Assembly (NCBI GenBank): GCA_032622095.1
Contig: CP136066.1
Location: 102,879,319-102,943,318 of the forward strand
From: Siphonodentalium dalli
Lineage: Eukaryota; Mollusca; Scaphopoda; Gadilida; Siphonodentaliidae
DNA: 64,000 nucleotides
Direction of reading: 5' to 3'
Positions 23,201 to 35,200 of the stretch are shown piece by piece; the first letter of the stretch is position 1; each line of letters opens with the position of its first letter. The notes under the pieces are model-generated. The model searched no databases, was not told the origin of the DNA, and was given only the letters and a program-made list of their open reading frames with translations. A program made the position numbers and the translations under genes.

Positions 23201-26200
23201 AGTTATCTTTTTGTTAATTAAAAAATAAAAATGAAGTTATTCACAAATACCTTCTTCTTGAAGTTACTCCCAATTACTTCAACCAATTTATCAGAACTGT
23301 CACTTTGACACCACATGCACAGACATGTACCCACATCAGCAGCCATCAGACTCAGTACAAAAGTATAATATGGTATAAACTGGTATATAGGATTCTTGTG
23401 GCACACTAGAAAAATAACTTCAGTGTCACTGAGAATTGTTCCCGATGGTTGATATTCATGGGCATTGCAATTGCAGTAAATAAATACATGCAGAGCAATT
23501 TATGGCACTGCTACATTTGAATCAGCTTTCTCAGAATTCCTAATTCAATTGTCAGAAGTTTTTGTGGTGTGTGTTTCTCTACATGTGTGGCTCATTGTAC
23601 AGTTCTGATATTTGGTGGGAGACATTGAGCGGTTCTGAACTTCTTACTTTATAAACCATATCCCTAACCCTATCATGAATATAACCAGACAAAACTCATG
23701 CTATGCCTTTCCTCAATAGCCATTTAGAGCCATGCTTTGGGAATTGGGGCAACAGAGGTGTCCGAATATACCCAAGTATTGAGCTATACATGTGATTACA
23801 CAGAGACAAGTTGTATTACCTGGAATCATGAAAAAAGATTTTTCGATTTTGAGGTATGTTTTGAAGAATTTAAAATAAATAATAAATATAAAAAGCCTCC
23901 TCTCTCATCAAATTTTTTAGACATAATGGCCAGTGAACCCAGACTTTAAATTTTAATGGCCTTAGCACGATAACTTAAACATCAACCAATTTAATTCATA
24001 TTTGGTACATGTATCTTTTACAACAATATCTCACAATATATCAAACGAGTTCGAAAACCAGATTTGTCCGATCCGTTTTACCTGAGTTACAGATCTTAGT
24101 CTATTTTTATTTTTTTTAGCAATTTTAGGAGTTATGTCCGTTGGCACAATAACTCGAACAAACATCAACCAATTGAATTTTCACTATGTACAGACATCTC
24201 TCCATCTCAGCTTTCTCAAATATCAACAGATTAATTTGAATAATTTGGAATGGTGATAGGTCAATATGAGTGAAAGGATACACCAGGGTTTCCGCTATGG
24301 CGGCAGAGGATCCCTTTTTGGGCCCCATTCCCCCAGCCAATTTTTCCCCTTCTGTCATACCACAGGACATATTACAGATGTATACAGGACTATTACAGGT
24401 ATAAAGATGTTTACTTCTCAATTTCGTTTGGACAATACTAAGACATTTAAATAGTTGACAACTTTATTTGATAATTATAGCAAGAATACACACTCGGACC
24501 GATCTAACACGAACTGAGGAAGTGATCAAAACCGACATCGCTAGAACACATGCTTCGGAGTCCGCTGGTTACGTTGCTGCGGTTAGGTTACGAAAAATGA
24601 CTGCCGTTAATTTAATCATGTTATATTCCGGTACGTTTTGCATCCGAACTTTCTGCCGAGTCTTGAATAGTGGTCGTTTAACTTCCAACGGGCGTGTTTC
24701 TGTATACAGCAATTAATTTTTATCTAATAAATTTTCGATGTTTTAAAGTTATTGCGGTTGATAGCATAGTAACTTAGGTAGAAAATGGATGCAAAACGAT
24801 CAGCAAATCTACTCTCTTTTTCTTCTATTGGCCGATACAACAAAAGTAGGTCCGCTAGTGTTTCCACAACATTGAAAACATTGACTGCATTTTCCCCCTC
24901 GGCTGATACAGGACCCGTTCCCCAAAACCTAGCGGAAAGCCTGGATACACTGTATCCATTGATTTCCTCATAGTGACGGACCTTCTTGGATTTAGAAAAT
25001 ATTTATTTTTTCCATCCATACAAATATATAGTTACCCACTACTAAACTGAGCATCAGGAGCATATGACATGCTTGGCATTGCACTTGTATTATTTTAACA
25101 GGAAATAAAATCCCAATTATCTATAAATTCAAAATTTCATATTTTCATATATTGAAAAATGTTGTGTATTGGTTAATAATGGACCATGATTTTTTGGGAA
25201 AATTTATTAATTTTTGTTTCCAATTTTGTGATTATAATTACATTTATTATCTTTCAGGCATATTAATATTGGTACACAATTCCAAGCTGCGCTTCCACCC
25301 TATAATCGTGAGTTAATTTTCTAACTTAGAAGTTCTCAAAGCATTCTGGTTAATTACAGTTTATACAAAGAAAATCAAAATTAATCTCCACTCAATCTTG
25401 AAGAAGATATGAAAAGCCACAATAATATGTCAAAATAAAACAATAATTGAAAAAATAAATCATTAGCCTACCTGTCGACCCTAAGTTTTTCGGGCCTCTA
25501 ACCTGAACCAGACATTTCAATTTCTTTGGCCTTAATAACATGACGCTGATTTGTTGGTTAGATGGCATAGTGCTTTAATAGTCTTTCATTTACTCGGTGA
25601 ATTTCCCAGTGTGAGTTGGTGAAATTGTTTGCACTAAAATGGGATCCAAAGTGAGTGGTCAGGCGGCAGATGATCACATCAGCTTTGTCATAAGAAGCTA
25701 CCAAACGATATATATACACTGCGCTGAATAATGTTAACTATAGTTTTTTGTTTGTTTTTTATCATTTTTATGTTTACCCATACCATGTATGGTAAACATA
25801 GTGTCGTTGTCCGGATTGACCACTCGTCGTTCGTCCGTCCGTCCGTCCGTCTGTCCGTCCGTCTGTCCGTCCGTCTGTCCGTCCGTCCGTAGACACTTTA
25901 CGTGTAATGCGATAACTCAAACATTTTTTACCTGATCAAAACCAAATTTTGTATATGGGGTTTTCAGCCCAAAATACAGATCGAGTTCGAATATGGGTTT
26001 GATCCAACTTTTTTGTACAGAGTTATGGCCCTTTTTCGACTTAGAATTCACGCATTCTGCCATAACTCAAACATTTTTTATCTGATCGGAACCAAATTTG
26101 GTATGTGAGTTTCTCGGCCCAAAATACAGATCGAGTTCGAATATGGGTTTGATCCGATTAATTTTAAAGGAGTTATGACCCTTTTTCGAAAAAAATTTGA

Positions 26201-29200
26201 AAAATTGAATTGATTTTTTTTTAAATTTATTTTTAACTTTTATAATAATAATAAAAAAAATGTCATTGACATTGTCATTTGTTTTCATTTAGATATTGAT
26301 GATTATGATAAAAAGATTTCCAATGTGTCCCTTTAATTTTTTTAAATAAGTTAAAAAAAATTGAAAAACTAACACCATTATAACTCTGCCAAGGGTACCC
26401 CGAATCACCACACCAAATTTGATTAAATCGGTCCAAAATCTTGTGTTATGTACTGGTAAATCTGTTTGGAGCAACATTAAATCCAATTCACCAATTGCCT
26501 TTGGACTTGTGCCAATGTGCAAATAATCTGATACATAAGGCTATGGCATCTAATTTAAAATAAAGATTCAACAATAAACATCACATGCTATTAACAGTAG
26601 ACATGGACATCTGTGCTGCTATATAATTGATATTAATGGGTCAGTGGTGAGGTTGCTTATCTGTATACTAGGACACATTATTATTGTAAACTTAAATTGG
26701 ACTCTCTTAACCCAAGTATTCCATGTCCAGGTCACACCTACACATTTAACCCATGGGCTTGCTGGCTGTGGCGGTTTAGCATTACAGATTCTGTACCAGT
26801 GCATTCTCTTATATAAATGCCAGTGACCCATAAATTCCAATAATTTGTGTTATGTACATTTGTCTATAATAGTACATAACAGTATACTCTATAATTGAAC
26901 ACCAAAACTCTCATTTATCCGATCATATTAAATTTTTATCGCCAAGGGATGGGTTAACATCTGCCGATCGTGATCGGCCTCTCGTTTATTTGAACCAGAA
27001 AAAACAGCAACATACATAACATGTGTAATACAATATAAACCTGCAAGTATAATATACGTACAACATGATTCAATAGTATATATGTGGTTTGTATTGCATT
27101 CAGTTTAGCTGAAATCACTGGTTCTATTTTAAGAGGAAAGAAAAGGGTATATGTATATATAATATATATATACAAGGATGGTTAATAAGATATAGAATAA
27201 TGAATATAGTTGGGAGAAAATAGCGTCTTTACATGAGTTCATTGAGAAAAGTTAAATTGTGGTATTTCATGCAAAACATCTTAGTTGTATTTTAATGTGA
27301 TGTTAACTATAGTTAGGTACTTCGTCAAGTTGTTTCCTGTAACATCATACCAGGGTTGTTCGATTTGCATTTCATATTATTGTGTTATCACTTAATCAAC
27401 TGGAATATTGTTGTAATCATTAACCCTTCCATGACTGGAGATTCCTGAAATTTTGCGAAAACCCTGTGCCAATGCAGTCGTTAATATATGCGAGTCTCCC
27501 ATAGGAAGCATCGCATATATAAGAGAATGCATTAGCCTGACAATATTTACCTTGACCATGTAAGCCAGTGCATTCTCTTATATATGCGTGGCTCCGTATG
27601 GGAGACTCGCATATATAAGAGAATGCACTGGCACTTGGTCTTTAATGCTGCACCAGCACAGCTCCCGTCATGAAAGGGTTAAGCTCAACATTTTATTTAT
27701 CATGGTGGCTCTCTATTTGTTTATTCATAATTCTTTGCAGCTAATAAACTAGCTGCCCATAGGACAGTTGGTAAAGAAGACTTACTCTGGGAATCAAGTG
27801 TGATGACTGATATTACAGATGAGGATGGTGAGTGGGTTGTGATCAGGGTTTACACTGGTCAGATAATTCATTGAATTTCTCTGGCCATTTTTCAGAAACT
27901 TCAGCTAAATTGAAAAACCAAAATTTTGAATCATTGCGAAAACCAAAACAAAAACAAATATATAAAACAAAAATAAAAAAATTACAATGGAAATGTGTAC
28001 GGATGGGAACTACAAAAACTTAAATACAGCAATGCTCTAATAATTTACCCCCTTGAGTGTGTTCGCGAATGTACCGCACACTTTGGCCGAAACAGATTTG
28101 AGAACCATGGTTGACTGATGGTAGCCTATGTCATGACCATGATCGACTTATGGTAATGTAATGTAATGGTTTATATATTCAACTGCAGAAGCATGGTTTT
28201 AAAACAGATTGAGTGATTTCAATGAGTTTAGCCTGGAGTAGATTTCGGAATTGATATTTTCGAACGTAATCAACTACCTTGCGACGTCGCATTCATGCCA
28301 TGCTCCTTCATCTGATGTAATTGTTGCCAATTCAGAGGACCTGTAACTATGTGTGACAGTTCCCATATCAGCTCACATCACTGCTGATTCTATGGCTTTT
28401 TCTATGGCATGGCCTTTTGCCGTAGTTACTAGTAATTTCAAGGGCTGCTAATATGGCAGTACTAAAGAGTTATCAAAGCATGTAAGTGTAAATGCTGTTT
28501 TCTTTTTGTTCTGGTCCCACAAATGCATGTGGTTAATTTAATAATAGACCATTCCAATGTATAGTTTTGTAGCTGAATTGAAGATTCCATTCAGTATAGA
28601 AAGGGATAAATCGCTTGATTTAAATCAACCAACACTGTATCCGGGTTTTGCTTGTTCCAATGCTTTTGATTTTTGCGTTGAATCTATTGATCGTATGTTT
28701 TATCCTTGTCACGCATTACTGCCACAATTTTGCTTGTCCAATGATGCTATATCAAATGGTTTATTAAATAATGAATATGCTCCCATCTTATTTGAGTCTT
28801 TTTAGAGCAATGATGAATTATGCTCCATCTATTTTAGTACAATGCTATCAGGATTTTGCTTGCTCCAGTGCTATTAAAGGAAATGGTTGTAATGTTGAAT
28901 ACGCTCTACATTTGCTCTATATTGCCAAAGGAAATATCGCCGTAAGTACCCTGTCTTGTGTCCAGCATTGTAGCATGCTTGGTAATGGTAATCTTTTTCA
29001 TATTTACCCACTGCGAGTCCCGTATGTCCTCTAAGAAGTTTTATTTGCCCCCGATCTCCGATGGAGATTTGGGGGTATATAGTGGAGCCCTCCGTCCGTA
29101 CGAACGTTTCAACTCATAACTTTGGTTTCGCTAATTCAATTCAGTTGATCTTTGGTATGCCAATAGACCAGCCGGGGGGACAAGATTTCCCCATAGCCGT

Positions 29201-32200
29201 GGTTTCGTCCGCCCATTTTTTCCAGAGTTACGCCCCTTTTTGGACTTTTTGGTTTCCAGATGATAACTTGATTTTGGATTGTTTATTTGCAAAACCCGTT
29301 TTTTTTGTGTATTACCAATATCGCAATACAGGTCAAGGTAAAATTTTGGTTCAATCGGATAATTTTTGTGAGAGTTATGACCCTTTTTCCGACTTAAAAA
29401 ATTCATATTTTTTTTTTAGAAAATTAGAAAATTCAGTTTTCCTTAGTGTTGAAACGATTAGTGGTTTTGAGGAATCGACTAGTCGCCAGAGGGAATCGAC
29501 TACTAGTCGACTAGTCGGACCCCTTCCGAAACTTACCGTTTTGTGCTCATATACGTATATAATTTGCCGTTTGTTTTGAGTACCAGTAACCAATCCGACA
29601 GAGTCAAACAAAAGTTACAATATAAATGTTATAACAGCTGTAGTGCATACAAGCCTTTTATGCTCGCAGATGTCATGTACATATATCGGACACGGAATGT
29701 GGTAAAGTTCCCTGTAAATATAGAGTCCGCCTATATTAAAAATGGGCCATGCATTGCGTACATAATGTTGTTCCTTGTATTCATTGCAAGATCACGATAT
29801 GACATAGCTTAATCACGGAGTCATTTTCCCGCCAAAACGCACGTGTTTTCACTGTTTGATTTGATCGCGTACATAATTGTCTCTCGTGCATGGTACATTG
29901 TAAATATATATACAATTTTACTCGCGAGTCCCCGAATACACAATCGATCGTGTCAGTTTCGGAAATAAAACTGCGCAGACCAGCGATGTTAATAGTACAT
30001 TTCAATGTGATGTCGTAAGTTCTATATTTAGCCCGATTCCAGGAATTTGTGTCATCCAGATTACGTTTCTGGGAACAGCTTTGTCACCGCCCAATTCCAC
30101 GAAGGATTTAAGTTTGAGGTGCTAAAATACATTGTAATTTTTCACAAACCGTAGCCCATAAACGACTGGGATTTCCGAAGTGACTCGCCAGTTTAGTTCG
30201 AAATACGCGACGCTATTCGATGCATAGCATGGCCGACCGCGGGTTGGCTTTATATTTATATCTATAATACAATATATCTAGAACGTGCGATCGTATACGC
30301 TCACCCATGCGTCAGTTGATGCATGAGGTGGTTGTAAAAAAATATCACACAATTTTACAAATAAACTTTAAAGGTATACTGACATAGTGCTTCAATAAAC
30401 TATAATAAATTGGATTTGTTATTAAACTTAAAACTTAATAATGTCACCTCGCAACTAACTTGATTGAAGTTGAGTCCTGCACACCTGCAAACACGTTGAA
30501 CAGTTATCACTCAGATCAATTCCGTCACGCCGAAATAGACACGGTTGCGATAGGCGCTGATTCTTTGAAGTTGATTATCAAAGCCGGTCGTCTCAAAGAA
30601 TAAGCCGCCGTGGCGCCGACAAATACATTGAGTTGAGGTCATTGGGTTTCGCGCTCGTGCATGACCACCAAATACTGAAAGCAGTTATGGCATCAAAGGG
30701 ACAACAAAGAAGGCTTTAGCTAATTGTGATTGTGTATTTCGATAGCCTGATTGTTTAAATTGTCCAGTAATTCGACAACGGCAGCAACGGCACTGCTTTC
30801 GCGATGGCATAATGGTGGTGGGTGTGTTCCGACTAGTCGACTAGCCGATTTCGGAATCGACTAATTTAATAATCGCGTCGATTTCGATTAGTCGATTAAT
30901 CGTTTCAACACTAGTTTTCCTTCTATTTTTGTGGCACCTGACCAAATTTGAAGCTAATATAGAACAACATGTGGCATTTTTATAGCGCTTAACCAGAAAG
31001 TTTCTCTGATTGTACAGTCGGGGGCATTACCTCCGCCCAGCGGTGCACTTGTAAAATGTGTCATGTCGAGCGGCAACTTATCACAGTGAGTTATGTGGAG
31101 TGCTTCTGTAACAGTGTCCAAATGACATTGTTTGCATGTTCCGTTCTGGTGTTATCCCTCATTATTAATCAAGAAATCTACTTGTTTTATGTCCACCGTG
31201 CGGATATCAATTGTTTATCAGATCCCAGTGAAATTTGGAATGAAAGTTTAGCAATGCTTACATAAGAGGGTCCAATCACGCCCTCATTTTCTGCTCTAAT
31301 TTTCTTTCTAATTTGGTTTCCTTCCTGCCCATGTTTTAATTTGGCACTGAAGAAGTATGTCAACACCCATGGTTCAATTGTTTTTTTTATCCACTGCTCA
31401 CTACCTCTATTGCCTACATAAATGTTTTGTTTATTACGTCAATGTAGCTTTATTACCTCAACATAGCTTTATTAGGTTAGTACTACTTTCATGACATAAT
31501 TATAAGCAAATTGTGCAGGTAACTAGGAACGTCAACTGGCCTAAATAATGTCATTGTGATTATCAGAAGAATGTCGGCTTAGAATAACTTTAAAAAAGCC
31601 AATAAGCTATTTCACTCTAAGCTACACTTCGGTTTGCCCACGTCATGAAAGCTCTTTAGTTTTCTTTCCCTCATAAATGTAATGGTATCATCGAAGGAAC
31701 AAATGAAAAACTTCGGAAAATGATAGAATTCCCCCACAAAAGCCAAGATCTATTGGACTCAGCAGACCCTCGCCCAATAGATGCTCAAATCCCCCTCAAG
31801 CACATAAACCGTTTAAGCGATGGCACATATTCTATATATATATCTCACTGACTCATGTATTTTTATATTTCAGGATGCTTTATTAATGCTTATGAACACA
31901 AATCCCAAATTACCAAAGAGCCATTGTCTGTTAACTTATGAATATCAAGGTGAGTGTAGGAAGTAGTTATAATTCATTTTTGTGGTAGAATTTTAAAGAT
32001 ACATGCAGTGCCTAAGAACTGACTTTTTATACGCCTGTTTAAAAAAAATGTTTATAGTCTATATCCATTTATCCACCCTTTCATAGTTCATTTCTGGATG
32101 ATAAAAGTTCAATTTTGGGTTCCATTTTTACCAGAGATATGGACATATTTCATTTTGGAATTTGGATTTTTCTTGGTTTCGAGACTATAACATCAGTTAA

Positions 32201-35200
32201 TGTTGACTGAATGGAAGATATTTGGTATGCAGTTTTGAAATCATAACGTACAGGTCAAGATTGATCTTTTGTTCTGTCCACCCATATTAGGTGCTCTATT
32301 TTAACACACTTTCTTTACTAAATACTCATTGATGAGTAGTTCCCTTATGAAATTTTCAGATAATAAGTTAAAAAATAAAAAAACATAGGCCGGCCCTTAG
32401 TTTGTCTATAGCAATTTTAAGGCTGTTAGCTTGATAACTTGAACCGATTTCATTAATATTTGGTATAGGGATTTCCATAACAATATCTCGATCAAGTTCA
32501 GAAACCAGGATTGTCTGAATTAATTTTTTTTACCTATAAGATCATTGGAATGATAACTTGAACAAATGTCAACCAATTTAAATTTTGCATCGTCCACTTC
32601 TTGATTATATAAAAAGTAGAATCGATATATAAATAAATAATTTAATTTTCAGAAAAAGAGAACTGGACTGTTTCTGAGATAGAATCTTTCCAGCAAGCTC
32701 TGCATAAACATGATAAAGATTTCTTTGCTGTCTCAAGAGAGGTTTGTATTAAATAAAGAAAGTGAAAAAATTGAGATCTTGAAATTTTTTCATTGTTCCA
32801 CTACTTTGATGTCATGTAAAATATTAAAACAAAAACAAAAAAACATAAACACCCAGATAAAGGTGTATACTTTCAGAACAGATGTGTAAAATAAAAATTC
32901 TTTGTTTTTCAAACAGTTATCTCCATCTGATTAACTCTATAATATTTATCTGCAGAGAAATATAGATCCAGCATACTTCCATTGATTTCCCCAATTTGTT
33001 GAATTTCAGTAGCAAATTTATTATTATATTTTTATTAATTTTTTTTTTTGCCAAATAAAAATTGTATCCCAACTCTCGGGAGTACCAAAATATTACCCTA
33101 CTCCCAGGAGTTTATCCTACTCCCAGCGATGCCTGACTATTTATCCCAAGCTCGCTAGCACGTTCTGATTTACGTTTTTTTAAATCATGGAATTAAATGA
33201 TGTTATTTGCCTTACATGTGGGATGGTATCATTTCTCGTCATTTTATGATTTGCCTTACTTGGATTATTTTGGTATCCTTATGCGTAATTTTAATGGAAA
33301 TGTTAGGTAAATTTTCAGTATCGGAAGCATTCTATAAATGCTTTTTATTAGAGTTTGGTCGTGACAAACTGTTGTGGTAAAATATAATGAACACAGTAGT
33401 TCACTGTTCTCCATGAAGGACGAAATTTCTCCTCTCGGCTAACTCCTCATGAATATAATCCTCCGCATCTCACTCAAGAAATTTATTCGTCACTAAGTAC
33501 TATATTAACTGATTCTATCACACTGACCTTTGAACCCTGAGATATATATCGTCTATATTCATATGTGTATCAAAATGTAGACAAGACATTCATAAATTAG
33601 AATACTATATTTAGTTAACAATATATTATGTGGACAGACATCATATTAGGTTACATATTTGCCCTACATCTGGGTAATATCGCTCAATAATATGCCATAT
33701 TCGGCACATGTTTAATCTTGAATCATCATGGAGGTACAATTGGATGAATATGGAGGCCACATATTTGTGAATTTCATCAACGGTAAGATGCATACATGTA
33801 TTTCCTTGAGGATCCAATTTTTTGGATATTATTATATTCGGATCATAATTGTTTGATCACGTGATATATATATATCCAAGATGACTGCCTGTTAATCCAA
33901 GATGGCTGCCAAATTGATGAAAATATCTAATAGTATGCTTCATTTCACAAAGAGGTACCAATTTGGAAAATATACTGGTAATGTAAATCAAAACAAAATG
34001 ATTATGAATAGATTGTGTATTGATTATGTAGTGAGTAATAGCTTGTGCTCCTACTATATTGGTCACGTGGTATGAAAAGCTAAGATGGCCATCTGAAAAT
34101 CCAAGATGGCTGCTAAATTGACAAAAATATCCATAAAAATTGTTCTTCGAGCTCATAAAGAAGTGCAACATTAGAAGAATGTCAATAAGAAATTCTGATG
34201 TCGAATGGTACCCAGAAATAGAAAATCAACATGGGAATTTCTCCATCTCCGGGTGACACCTACCTCAGCCACAACCCGGTCTAAATGATTGAATCTGTTA
34301 TATTGAGGGTGCATTTTTGGGTTATTGGCGACATGAGTTTGTGCTTGCATGATAAGCATTGATAGCTTTTGAATAGATTTAGCACTGGTTTCTCAACCAT
34401 TATAAAGTGTTGTGGAAAGGGGGATACGATATTAGTGAGAGCCGAGAGCTTTCCGATGAATGGCAACAAGCCATATTTCCGACTGAATCCTGAAAAGTTA
34501 CCCATAATTCTGCTGTGGTTAAGGAGTTAAAATCGTTTATTTTTTCGATTAATTAGAGCATTACTGTACATATTGCAAAGTTTTATTACAGTGACTGATA
34601 TAATACTAATAGCATGAAAATTAATACTAGTAAGTGCAGAATAATTGTGCCATGTCTCCTTCAATTTATAGGCCTATGCATACAGTGAAACCTGTTATGA
34701 GAGACCACCCATTTGGTCGTTCATGACAGGTGGTCGTCGACGACAGGTTTGTTCCAATTTCGACTGAACTGACGTCTATCATCAGTGTTAGATGTCTGAG
34801 CAAGTGAATTATTTTTATACACAAACTGGTTGAAAACGATTGTGATTATACCGTACTGACCCGCGTTTAGGCCCAGGGGGCCTTTGTTTTATTTGAGCTC
34901 AAAAATCCAAGTGGGCTTAAACTTGGATATGGCCCTTTGCAAACGAAAAATCCTAAGAAATCGGGACAGTAAAACTGATGAAAGCCAATCTAACGCCGAT
35001 TATTTGGGAAATATACCCGGCTTCCAGATTAAGTAAAGGTAAGTATAAGTTACTTTGAGAAAGTAATTTTTCAATTAAATGTGAATATTAAAATAATATA
35101 ATATCACTTTAAGTCTTGTGGTTTTATTGCCCAAAATTCCCATGTTAAAATGAAACTATTTGTAAGCGGCAGTGTGGGTTATGGGTAAATCCTGTATCTA

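Larger units (their letters stand above)
25308..27740. other. Intron H-I
   Basis: Besides the dispersed element and the TTAA MITE, 26560-27420 is plain AT-rich intron with a short (TA)n tract at about 27150-27172. No gene is supported. Confidence 0.5.
28942..31873. other. Intron J-K
   Basis: Mostly the interrupted dispersed repeat and the hAT element. 31280-31870 is plain intron with no supported gene or repeat. Confidence 0.5.

Noticed and set aside
24284-24943. Coding region inside the CAGGGTTTCC-ended element
   Set aside because: Frames of 62-82 residues only, with no BED, DDE or hATC motif visible.
28801-28837. Earlier acceptors for exon J at 28805 or 28807
   Set aside because: 28805 breaks phase. 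28807 keeps phase but has a poor tttagag context, and the added residues do not fit the ELM2 alignment as well as the site at 28837.
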